Below, piece by piece: positions 9,704 to 17,091 of a stretch of DNA of 64,000 nucleotides (its first letter is position 1; each line of letters starts with the position of its first letter). The translations under genes and the position numbers were made by a program. Source of the stretch: an uncultured Alphaproteobacteria bacterium (GTDB taxonomy: Bacteria; Pseudomonadota; Alphaproteobacteria; Methylaequorales; Methylaequoraceae); NCBI GenBank assembly GCA_902617375.1, contig CACMWI010000003.1, forward strand, positions 62,001 through 126,000, given 5' to 3'. The notes under the pieces were generated by a model, which saw nothing but the letters and a program-made list of their open reading frames with translations, searched no databases and was not told the DNA's origin.

Positions 9704-10703
9704 AATCTCCACTGAACAAATCAAAAATCTTTTTTCACTCCCTTTAAATAAATTAATTTTTAAAGCTAGAGAAATTCATAAAAAAAACTTTGAAGATGGA
9801 GATGTTCAACTAGCATCTTTAATTTCAATTAAAACAGGTAGTTGTCCTGAGGATTGTAAGTACTGTCCTCAATCAGCTCATTACAATGTAAATTTAAAAA
9901 AAGAAAATCTAATTGATGTTTCTGAAGTAAAAAAAGCTGCAAAATTAGCAAAGAAAAACGGTGCAAATCGTTTTTGCATGGGGGCTGCATGGAAAAAATT
10001 AAGAGACGGAAAGGATCTTGATTCAGTTATAGAAATGATAAAGGAAGTAAAATCACTAGATCTTGAGGCGTGTGTGACGTTAGGTTCAATCACTAAAGAT
10101 CAAGCGGAAAAACTCAAAGATGCAGGACTTGATGCATACAATCACAACATCGATACTTCACCAGATTATTATAAAAGAATTATTACAACACGAACTTTTG
10201 ATGAAAGGTTGGAAACAATCCAGAATGCTCGTGAAGCAGGTATCAGCGTATGTTCAGGGGGTATAATTGGAATGGGTGAGTCATGGAATGATAGAGCTGA
10301 AATGCTTAAGGTACTTGCAAATTTGGAACCACAACCTGAAAGCGTTCCAATTAATGCTTTAGTTCCTGTCGAAGGGACACCTTTACAAAGTCAGAAAATA
10401 ATTGAACCAGAAGAAATGATAACTATGATTGCAACAGCAAGAATTATAATGCCTAAATCTAGAATAAGGTTGTCAGCAGGAAGAAAATATCTATCAAATG
10501 AAACTCAAATGCTTTGTCTTTTATCTGGAGCAAACTCAATATTTTATGGTGACTCGCTTCTTACAACGAAAAATAACGACATGGAGAGTGATAAAAGACT
10601 AATCAGTAAATTCAAACAAATAAACCAATCAAATTCAAAGGAACTTATTAATAAATATTTGATAATATTTTCTGATAAGATAGCCTCTAAAATTCACTTT
10701 TAG
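9696..10703 (+). CDS. bioB: Biotin synthase
   Basis: Radical-SAM enzyme that inserts sulphur into dethiobiotin, the last step of biotin synthesis. The CxxxCxxC motif for the SAM-binding [4Fe-4S] cluster is visible (GSCPEDCKYCPQS). Downstream conserved blocks include YNHNIDTS and CSGGIIGMGES, and the [2Fe-2S] ligand Arg lies in the SAGRKYL region. I prefer the ATG at 9696 (335 aa, starting MNKISTEQ), which matches the family N-terminus; in-frame ATGs at 9660 and 9681 would add 12 or 5 residues. No other bio gene is in the window. The biotin-dependent carboxylase at 46.0 kb is a likely consumer of the product. Confidence 0.96.
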   Translation: MNKISTEQIKNLFSLPLNKLIFKAREIHKKNFEDGDVQLASLISIKTGSCPEDCKYCPQSAHYNVNLKKENLIDVSEVKKAAKLAKKNGANRFCMGAAWKKLRDGKDLDSVIEMIKEVKSLDLEACVTLGSITKDQAEKLKDAGLDAYNHNIDTSPDYYKRIITTRTFDERLETIQNAREAGISVCSGGIIGMGESWNDRAEMLKVLANLEPQPESVPINALVPVEGTPLQSQKIIEPEEMITMIATARIIMPKSRIRLSAGRKYLSNETQMLCLLSGANSIFYGDSLLTTKNNDMESDKRLISKFKQINQSNSKELINKYLIIFSDKIASKIHF

Positions 10704-10788
10704 AAGAAAATCTTTTTATAATTTCAATTTTGGTCTAAAACTTGCAAATTTCGATTGCAGTTAATTTTAGAATAACTATTTAAAAATT

Positions 10789-10974
10789 ATGCCAAGAAAT
10801 TTTAGATCAGTTAACAAAAAAAGTGTCCAGCTTGATGTTTTCTATGGTTGGGACGTTGATGTTAAACAATGGTTCATTGACATTAAGATGTCAGGATTTA
10901 CTGGTGGAAATCTTGTGCAATGGTTTAACTCTGAATCTAACTACAAAAAAGTTTTAAAAAACTTTTTAGTTTAG
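10789..10974 (+). CDS. Small hypothetical protein
   Basis: A 61-residue frame starting MPRNFRSVNKK, rich in aromatic residues (several Trp, Tyr and Phe), with no signal peptide or membrane segment. It lies 23 nt upstream of trmL in the same direction. No clear ribosome binding site precedes it. The composition looks protein-like, but I do not recognise a family. Confidence 0.5.
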   Translation: MPRNFRSVNKKSVQLDVFYGWDVDVKQWFIDIKMSGFTGGNLVQWFNSESNYKKVLKNFLV

Positions 10975-10997
10975 AACAACTCGCTATAATCCAAATA

Positions 10998-11465
10998 ATG
11001 CATTCATTTGGGATTGTTCTTTTTAATCCAGAAATTCCTCCAAACACAGGTAATATTATTCGACTTTGTGCAAATACTGGTTGTTGCCTTCATTTAATTG
11101 AGCCAATGGGATTTAGTTTAAATGAAAAGTCTCTTAGAAGAGCTGGGATGGATTACGTTAAAGATGTAAAAATATCTATTCATGAAAATATATTTGATTT
11201 TTTGAATAAAGACTTATTTAGTAGATATTTCATAGTTACAAAATATGGTAAACAAACTTACACAAAAAAAAAATACTTCAATAATGATTGTTTTATATTT
11301 GGTTCAGAATCAAAGGGTATTCCAAAACATATTTTGAATGAATTTGAGAATTCAAAAAAAATATCAATTCCAATGATTCATGGAAGTAGAAGTTTGAATC
11401 TTTCAAATTCAGTTTCTATAGTCGTCTATGAAGCATTGAGACAAAATAAATTTCAATTTTTATAG
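10998..11465 (+). CDS. trmL: tRNA (cytidine/uridine-2'-O-)-methyltransferase TrmL
   Basis: SPOUT-class methyltransferase that modifies the ribose of wobble base 34 in tRNA-Leu isoacceptors. Family motifs are present: PEIPPNTGNIIRLCANTG near the N-terminus, FGSESKGIP in the middle, and the knot segment SRSLNLSNSVSIVVYEALRQ at the C-terminus. The 155-aa length is normal. Its last 13 nt overlap the tail of the convergent methyltransferase gene. Confidence 0.95.
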   Translation: MHSFGIVLFNPEIPPNTGNIIRLCANTGCCLHLIEPMGFSLNEKSLRRAGMDYVKDVKISIHENIFDFLNKDLFSRYFIVTKYGKQTYTKKKYFNNDCFIFGSESKGIPKHILNEFENSKKISIPMIHGSRSLNLSNSVSIVVYEALRQNKFQFL

Positions 11466-12085
11466 ATTAAAAAGTAAATGTCTTTTGAAGATGCGTATGT
11501 ATAATACTTTTCAATCTTTATGAAGTTACGTTTAAGCAAATCGAACATATACTGAACATTAGTATAATAAATATTATTTCTTATGTTTCTTTTTTTTTCA
11601 AATTGAAGATTGAAAGCTATTCCTAATCTACTTTTTTTTAGGCATTCTGAAAGATTATGAATAACATAACTTTCCCATAATTCAATGTTATCCGTCACAG
11701 CATAATTATATGTACCAGACATTATAGAGACATCACAATGATTAATTGGAAAATTATTTAAATAAAAATTGAAATTAAAGAATTTTTTTTTGCAGTAGTT
11801 TATCATTTTTTTATTAATGTCATAGCCTTCATATTCAAATATTATGTTTTTTTCAGAAAAATAATTTAGCAATTCAGCGCAACCACACCCAACATCAGCA
11901 ATTTTAAGTCGAGTATTGCAAGAAAACTTTTTTAGTAAAAATGTTAAAACTTCAAAACGAATGTATTGTGATTTTTTACTGTTCCAACATACTCCACAAG
12001 GAGTGAATCCATTATGCTTTATTGTTCTGTTATAAGTATCTTGTAATAAAAAATTATAATATTTGAAAAGTATTTTTTTTTTCAT
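11453..12085 (-). CDS. Class I SAM-dependent methyltransferase, substrate unknown
   Basis: A 210-residue protein. The glycine-rich SAM-binding motif I is IADVGCGCAELLNYF (about residues 78-92), followed by the acidic end of strand 2 (YEGYDINKKM) and a later SIMSGTYNY segment. The N-terminus contains HNGFTPCGVCWNSKKSQYIR, seen in small methyltransferases that lack a clear assignment. The overlap of 13 nt with trmL is tail-to-tail, so there is no operon link. The substrate cannot be told from the sequence. Confidence 0.75.
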   Translation of the reverse strand: MKKKILFKYYNFLLQDTYNRTIKHNGFTPCGVCWNSKKSQYIRFEVLTFLLKKFSCNTRLKIADVGCGCAELLNYFSEKNIIFEYEGYDINKKMINYCKKKFFNFNFYLNNFPINHCDVSIMSGTYNYAVTDNIELWESYVIHNLSECLKKSRLGIAFNLQFEKKRNIRNNIYYTNVQYMFDLLKRNFIKIEKYYTYASSKDIYFLIYKN

Positions 12086-12154
12086 TAATATTTGTTAATA
12101 AAATTATTTAAAAATTAGATTACAGTAATATTCGAAATATAGAACAGGATCAGT

Positions 12155-12322
12155 ATGAAATTAATTAACTTTGCAATAAAATCAGCTTTTGTTACGGGGG
12201 CACTGACTGCTGGAGCCTTCATAACAGGCGCGACAATTGGAATGCTAGTGAATAAAGAAAAAGTTTTTGACAAGTTTAAAAAAATGCAAATAAAAAAAAA
12301 TAATTCAGCTTCAACAAAATAG
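12155..12322 (+). CDS. Small single-span membrane protein
   Basis: A 55-residue frame starting at ATG 12155 with an AGGA Shine-Dalgarno a few bases upstream. Residues 10-32 are a Gly/Ala-rich hydrophobic span (including FVTGALTAGAFITGATIGML), followed by a Lys-rich tail. It resembles small inner-membrane or YtxH-like proteins, but I cannot assign it. It is followed in the same direction by another small secreted peptide gene. Confidence 0.6.
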   Translation: MKLINFAIKSAFVTGALTAGAFITGATIGMLVNKEKVFDKFKKMQIKKNNSASTK

Positions 12323-12383
12323 CTTGATTTTGAGAAAGTATCTACAATTTTTATATTAACTTATATAAACAATGGAGATAAAT

Positions 12384-12536
12384 ATGAATAAATTTTTATT
12401 AGCATTATCCTTTTGTATTTCAACAATTCTTTTCTCTAACTATTCTGAAGCTGCACATTGCAGTGGAGGACACAAAGAAATTAAAGAAACCAGCGACGAA
12501 ACTTCAGAAACTACAAAAGAAACCAAATCAAACTAA
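12384..12536 (+). CDS. Small secreted peptide, Thr/Glu/Lys-rich
   Basis: A 50-residue frame with a strong ribosome binding site (GGAGA at 12374-12378) before ATG 12384. Residues 1-23 form a signal peptide with probable cleavage after SEAA. The mature peptide of roughly 27 residues begins HCSGGHKE and continues as a charged, low-complexity tail rich in Glu, Thr and Lys. The CSGGH start could bind a metal or be disulphide-linked; this is inference. An intrinsic terminator follows directly, supporting a real transcript. Confidence 0.6.
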   Translation: MNKFLLALSFCISTILFSNYSEAAHCSGGHKEIKETSDETSETTKETKSN

Positions 12537-12540
12537 ACTA

Positions 12541-12567
12541 AAAGGCAGTTTATTGCTGCCTTTTTTT
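12541..12567 (+). terminator. Intrinsic terminator
   Basis: A perfect 8-bp stem AAAGGCAG (12541-12548) / CTGCCTTT (12556-12563) with a 7-nt loop runs into a T tract at 12561-12567. It ends the transcript of the small secreted peptide. It also lies only 4 nt before the start codon of the next gene at 12572. Confidence 0.88.
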
Positions 12568-12571
12568 CAAT

Positions 12572-13729
12572 ATGATTGCTCCAAATTATTTATCCGCAAA
12601 ATCAAAACTAGATGAATTCATAGAGTTTGGTTTAAAAGATTATTCTAAATATAGAAACTTTGACAATGGTCCTGAAAACAGAAGTAATGTATCATGTTTG
12701 TCACCTTACATTAAAAAAAGAATCCTTCATGAAAGAGAGATTGTCACATCTTGTCTAAAAAAATACAATTTTCAATTAATAGAAAAATTTATTCAAGAAG
12801 TTTTCTGGAGAACTTACTGGAAAGGTTGGTTAGAAAGTAGACCTGAAGTTTGGAATGATTATATAGATAATTTAAATACCTTAAAAAAAGACCTTATTGG
12901 TTCAAACATTGAGAAAGATTATGAAAAAGCTGTTAACTCTAGAACAGGAATAGAATGTTTTGATTTTTGGTCCAACGAGTTAACTAAAACCGGGTATCTT
13001 CATAATCATTCAAGAATGTGGTTTGCGAGTATATGGATCTTCACTTTAAATCTTCCTTGGGAACTAGGAGCAGATTTTTTTTATAAAAATCTTTTAGATG
13101 CAGATGCTGCATCTAATACATTGTCATGGAGATGGGTATCTGGTCTCCATACAAAAGACAAAGTTTATCTAGCAAGAGAAGAAAATATTGAAAAATTTTC
13201 AAAATTTCGCTTTAAAGATAAACAGATCTTAGCAAAAAGATACAAAACAAATGAATTTAAATTTTATGAATATAATGAGTGTTCTTTTTCCAATGAAAAG
13301 TTTGATAATATTGATTATTACTTAGTAAATCAAAATAACTTAATTTATGATAAATCTATATTAAAAAAATTTGAAAAATCAAATTTTTTATATTTAAATT
13401 TACACCAATATTCTGAAAATAGTAAAATTAAACAAGATTTTGAATCATCTGCGGTTAACCAATACTTAAATTGGCTTAAAGAAAATAAAATAGATGTCAA
13501 AATTATAAATAACGAAGATGAATTAAAATCGATAGTTAATGGTTCTGAAGTACTAACGGCATATCCGTCTATTGGCTATGAAAAAGACAAATTGAGTGAG
13601 CTAAAAAAACTAAATAAAATTCATCTCAAATATCTTTATGATTCATATGATTTATTATGTTGGCCATATGCTAAATCAGGTTTCTTTAAGTTTAAAAACA
13701 AAATAGAAGATTTTATAAAAGCAATCTAA
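12572..13729 (+). CDS. Photolyase/cryptochrome-superfamily protein with the FAD domain at the N-terminus
   Basis: A 385-residue flavoprotein relative of DNA photolyases. The FAD-binding domain fills residues 1-230: SCLSPYI, EVFWRTYWKGW, LHNHSRMW (143-150) and DADAASNTLSWRW (176-188) align with the canonical MHN..RM and DGDLAANNGGWQW blocks. The usual N-terminal antenna domain is absent. Instead, residues 235-385 form an alpha/beta-looking domain ending with a CWPYAKSGFFKF block. I recall similar proteins annotated in Rhodobacteraceae simply as FAD-binding domain-containing protein. Catalytic activity is unknown. The ATG lies 4 nt after an intrinsic terminator, leaving almost no room for a leader. 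Confidence 0.8.
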   Translation: MIAPNYLSAKSKLDEFIEFGLKDYSKYRNFDNGPENRSNVSCLSPYIKKRILHEREIVTSCLKKYNFQLIEKFIQEVFWRTYWKGWLESRPEVWNDYIDNLNTLKKDLIGSNIEKDYEKAVNSRTGIECFDFWSNELTKTGYLHNHSRMWFASIWIFTLNLPWELGADFFYKNLLDADAASNTLSWRWVSGLHTKDKVYLAREENIEKFSKFRFKDKQILAKRYKTNEFKFYEYNECSFSNEKFDNIDYYLVNQNNLIYDKSILKKFEKSNFLYLNLHQYSENSKIKQDFESSAVNQYLNWLKENKIDVKIINNEDELKSIVNGSEVLTAYPSIGYEKDKLSELKKLNKIHLKYLYDSYDLLCWPYAKSGFFKFKNKIEDFIKAI

Positions 13730-13940
13730 TAAATTTGTTTTTTTAGGAAAATCAAAAAAAAATTTCGGGCCTAAAGTCATGTTATTAATTTCAAAAGAAA
13801 AGGTATCATTAAGGTAAATTAAATAAACAAATTCTATCAAATATCTTTAATATAATGCTAATAAGATGTATTTTTATTACATACATTTTCGATGCTATTG
13901 GCAAATATAATTTAAAGGTTAAAAGTATTTATATTTAAAG

Positions 13941-14165
13941 ATGAAAAATAAAAGATTAATAATATTCGCCTCAATTATGTCATTTTGTACGAGCACTTTT
14001 GTTTCTGCATTCATAGTATTTTTAAAAATAGGTTTACAGACAGATTTTTTTGCAAAATGGTTTGAGAGATTTTTAATAGCCTGGCCAGTGGTTTTTTTTT
14101 GTATAATAATTTTCGTTCCATTAATAAATGCATTTCTTGATAGGTATTTAAAAAATGAAAATTAA
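13941..14165 (+). CDS. DUF2798-like two-span membrane protein
   Basis: A 74-residue protein with two hydrophobic helices (about 7-29 and 44-64) separated by a loop containing FFAKWFERFLIAWPVVF, the pattern of DUF2798 proteins as I remember them. Function is unknown. Its 3' end overlaps the start of the cupredoxin-like gene by 11 nt, so the two are co-transcribed and may act together at the inner membrane or periplasm. Confidence 0.7.
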   Translation: MKNKRLIIFASIMSFCTSTFVSAFIVFLKIGLQTDFFAKWFERFLIAWPVVFFCIIIFVPLINAFLDRYLKNEN

Positions 14166-14637
14166 TTTATACATTTTAATCTATATTCTAATTATTAATA
14201 TGATTTCTTCTAAAACGTTACAATCTAAAAATATTGGTGACTTAACAAAACAAAAACCAATAGAAATAAATGTTCAATTAAATGGTAAAATTGGAAAAAT
14301 GCATTTTTTTTCACCAAATATACTTATCTTTAAGACTGGAAAACTTTACAAATTAAAAATTATTAATACCAGTAAATCAAAACATTATTTTTCATCATCT
14401 AACTTTACAAAATCAATTTTTACTAGAAAAATTCAAATTAATAAAAATGACGAAAAAGTTGCCGAAGTGAAAGGTAATATTTCCGAAATTGAAGTTTTTC
14501 CCAATAATGAAGTCGAATGGTGGTTTATTCCAATAAAAACTGGAGAATTTGATGATTTAATATGTTCTGTAAAAGATTTACAAACTAATAAAAAACATTC
14601 AGAAATGGGAATGGTTGGAAAAATAATAATTGAGTAA
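14155..14637 (+). CDS. Periplasmic cupredoxin-like protein
   Basis: A 160-residue protein with an N-terminal signal sequence (about residues 1-25) and a beta-sandwich-like remainder. The potential type-1 copper ligands are a His in SKSKHYFSS, then Cys in DDLICSVKD, His in KKHSEM and Met in EMGMVG near the C-terminus. This matches the order His...Cys...His...Met of blue copper proteins, although the Cys-to-His spacing is longer than in plastocyanin. The segment GEFDDLICSVKD resembles the end of cupredoxin domains in electron-transfer or copper-handling proteins. It overlaps the DUF2798-like gene. Confidence 0.65.
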   Translation: MKINLYILIYILIINMISSKTLQSKNIGDLTKQKPIEINVQLNGKIGKMHFFSPNILIFKTGKLYKLKIINTSKSKHYFSSSNFTKSIFTRKIQINKNDEKVAEVKGNISEIEVFPNNEVEWWFIPIKTGEFDDLICSVKDLQTNKKHSEMGMVGKIIIE

Positions 14638-14708
14638 AAAAATATAATACATATATAGAATTTAATAAAAATGTACTATAATAACTATCTTGGGGAGGTA
14701 TGTTAAAA

Positions 14709-15302
14709 GTGGATGAAAATTATTCCATTCAAGCAAAAAATCTTTTAGATAACTTAGTAGATGAGTATAAAAATTCAATAAAAGATATTCATAAAATTGA
14801 CATTCTTCTCAAACAAATAAAATCAATTAGAGTCGAAGTAAATAACAGAACAAGATGGATAAGTGAAGTTGCGAATATAACTAAAGAGGTAGCAAACAAA
14901 AAGGTCAAAATACTAATTTACAATGATGATTATCTTTCGGCTATTAAAGATGAAGTTCAACAGCTACAGTTAAACTTTGAAATCAACGGACAATTTATTG
15001 AAGTCTTTCAACCTGATTTTTCATATAACGATTTGATGACTCTGGTTGATGAGATTGAAAGAAAAAAAAATAAAACTCTTTCAAAATGTAGTAAAGCTAA
15101 AATGGATCCAGTTATCAGATCTAAGAATGCAGTTGAAAATGAATTTATTGATCTTGCGATTGCAAGAAAAACTTCAAATAATTGCCAAAAAATGTTCGAG
15201 GATAATGAGGAAATCATAAGAAAGTTAACATTTGAAAAAATCAAAAGTATTCTTGGGCACGAATATTTTAAAAAATTTGAAAAAGAAGGCTTATTTAATT
15301 AA
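14709..15302 (+). CDS. Hypothetical helical protein
   Basis: Unknown protein of about 197 residues, mostly charged helices with a small alpha/beta middle section (VKILIYNDDYLSAIKDEV). No signal peptide or membrane span. A strong Shine-Dalgarno (GGGGAGGT, 14692-14699) directly abuts the ATG at 14700, too close for that codon. The in-frame GTG at 14709, 10 nt from GGAGG, fits better, so I place the start there. It heads a run of poorly characterised genes reaching 20.4 kb. Confidence 0.65.
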   Translation: MDENYSIQAKNLLDNLVDEYKNSIKDIHKIDILLKQIKSIRVEVNNRTRWISEVANITKEVANKKVKILIYNDDYLSAIKDEVQQLQLNFEINGQFIEVFQPDFSYNDLMTLVDEIERKKNKTLSKCSKAKMDPVIRSKNAVENEFIDLAIARKTSNNCQKMFEDNEEIIRKLTFEKIKSILGHEYFKKFEKEGLFN

Positions 15303-15510
15303 AACAAAACTGTACTTACAATAACTACAATTTACATTTTAATTAAAATTAGCAATAATTTTTAATCAAATACTACTCTCAAATTTTAGTCTACTACATA
15401 TTATATTCACCACATTATTTCTAAAACAAATCTTATGTTTAGATATAATTTTTCTAAAGCCTAAGATAAATATTCATGATTTGTTAATATTAATTTAATT
15501 TATTATCAGC

Positions 15511-16281
15511 GTGAAAAATTATTATCATATTCTTGGCCTTTCTTTTGAATCATCTCCAGAGAAACAACTTATCGAGGCAGCATATAAAGCACTAGTTAAA
15601 CTTTATCATCCAGACGTATATAAAGGAGACAAAAAAAGTTTAAGGAGCAAAATCCGCGAAATCAATGAGTCATATGAAACACTGAGTAATGAAGAAAAAA
15701 AAAAGGTTTATGATGAAAAACTGAAAAATTATCACATGAGTAAATCTTTTGATTATTCGGATCAAGAGTTCGAGGACAAAGATGTATTTAATAAGAAATA
15801 TATTGATGAGGATTGGGAAATAGCATTATTAGTTTATCCAGAACTTGAAAAAAAGAAAAAGAAATTATCAAAATATAGCCAGAAACTAGGTTTTCAATTC
15901 CAATTCTATTTGTTAGAAACAAAGGAATTTTATAAATTTGAAATAATTACGGAAAGGTTTATCAATGCATTTCTGGAGAGAAAGTTTGGTACCTCAACAA
16001 AAATAAAATTATTTTCAAAGATCCTTATAGAAAATGGATTTAGAAAGAATGCTATCTACTTAAATAAACTTATAAAAGTTTTAGGTTCAAAAAGTGAAGA
16101 CAGAATAATCAAAACCTTTTTCAAACAATTTCCTGATTTACAAGATTATTTATCAGAAGAAATGAAATTTTATAAAAAAATAATAAGAAGTGAAAACAAT
16201 AATTCTGAAAGTAAAAAAATTCTAATTTTGTTTCTTGTAATTTTATTAATTTTATTCTTTGTAACTATTGTAAATAGTTAA
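15511..16281 (+). CDS. Membrane-anchored J-domain (DnaJ-like) protein
   Basis: Co-chaperone-type protein of 256 residues that starts at GTG 15511. Residues 1-70 form a J domain with the diagnostic HPD at 33-35 (LYHPDVYKGD) and helix IV INESYETLSNEEKKKVYDEK. The middle is a charged helical region without the Gly/Phe or zinc domains of true DnaJ. The last 22 residues (ILILFLVILLILFFVTIV) are a single membrane span, so it is probably tail-anchored with the J domain in the cytoplasm recruiting DnaK. Its client is unknown. It is followed by a long coiled-coil protein and a TerB-like protein. Confidence 0.82.
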   Translation: MKNYYHILGLSFESSPEKQLIEAAYKALVKLYHPDVYKGDKKSLRSKIREINESYETLSNEEKKKVYDEKLKNYHMSKSFDYSDQEFEDKDVFNKKYIDEDWEIALLVYPELEKKKKKLSKYSQKLGFQFQFYLLETKEFYKFEIITERFINAFLERKFGTSTKIKLFSKILIENGFRKNAIYLNKLIKVLGSKSEDRIIKTFFKQFPDLQDYLSEEMKFYKKIIRSENNNSESKKILILFLVILLILFFVTIVNS

Positions 16282-16368
16282 TGCATGATTTTGTTTAGAT
16301 TTTACTTAAAATCATGTATTTTATCCATATTAAGCTAATACTTAATTTTTTAATTGACGGAGATACAA

Positions 16369-17085
16369 ATGGTGAACAATGTGAATGCTGAAAAAAAAAA
16401 TAATCAAAAAAAAATATTTGGAATTGAATCTGATATTAACTCAAATAAAAAACTAATCCTAGAATCAAGACTCTTGATTGAGGAAAACAGGGCTATGATT
16501 TTAAACAATTATTCTGCGGCTTATGCAGGCAATACAAATTTGGCTATAACTAATACAAATGAAATTTACGAGAATAGAAAATCAATAATTTCAAAAATTA
16601 AAGTTGAGGGAGAATTACAAAAGGAATTTGTTGACGTTGAGATAGACAAAGCCAAACTTGACTTCATGAAGCATCAATCAAATGTTAATTCTGCAAATTT
16701 AGAAATCAGCAATGAAATGGCAGAAATAAATTCAAAACTAATAGAAATTAACACGAAAATTATGGAAACCAATCAATCGATCTACGAATTTAATAAGTTG
16801 CAAATAAAAAGAAATAAGGAACTTCTAGAGAAAAAAATTGATGAGTCAAAAATCACTTACGAATCAAATGAGATAATAAGGAGGCAAAATAAAGAAACTG
16901 TGCATATGCTTGAAAATAATGAAAAAAACAATAAAGATGCTATGTACAAACTTGTGGAAAAATCAAAAAATAATTCGCACGTGTTGGCTGAAAATAGACT
17001 GGAAATTCATAAAAGAAGAGATTCTATAATGTCAAATAACAACACAATTCAAATAAACAGATCAAAAATCTTTTTTAGCTCTTAA
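16369..17085 (+). CDS. Asn-rich coiled-coil protein of unknown function
   Basis: A 238-residue, almost fully helical protein with no signal peptide. It shows a repeating pattern of hydrophobic residues separated by Asn, Glu and Lys (for example NTNEIYENRKSI and NSKLIEINTKIMETNQ), consistent with a long parallel coiled coil containing many core Asn. The frame is open from a TTG at 16354, but ATG 16369 has GGAG (16359-16362) six bases upstream, so I choose it. I recognise no family. Its end lies 6 nt from the end of the convergent TerB-like gene. Confidence 0.65.
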   Translation: MVNNVNAEKKNNQKKIFGIESDINSNKKLILESRLLIEENRAMILNNYSAAYAGNTNLAITNTNEIYENRKSIISKIKVEGELQKEFVDVEIDKAKLDFMKHQSNVNSANLEISNEMAEINSKLIEINTKIMETNQSIYEFNKLQIKRNKELLEKKIDESKITYESNEIIRRQNKETVHMLENNEKNNKDAMYKLVEKSKNNSHVLAENRLEIHKRRDSIMSNNNTIQINRSKIFFSS

Positions 17086-17091
17086 TAAAAT

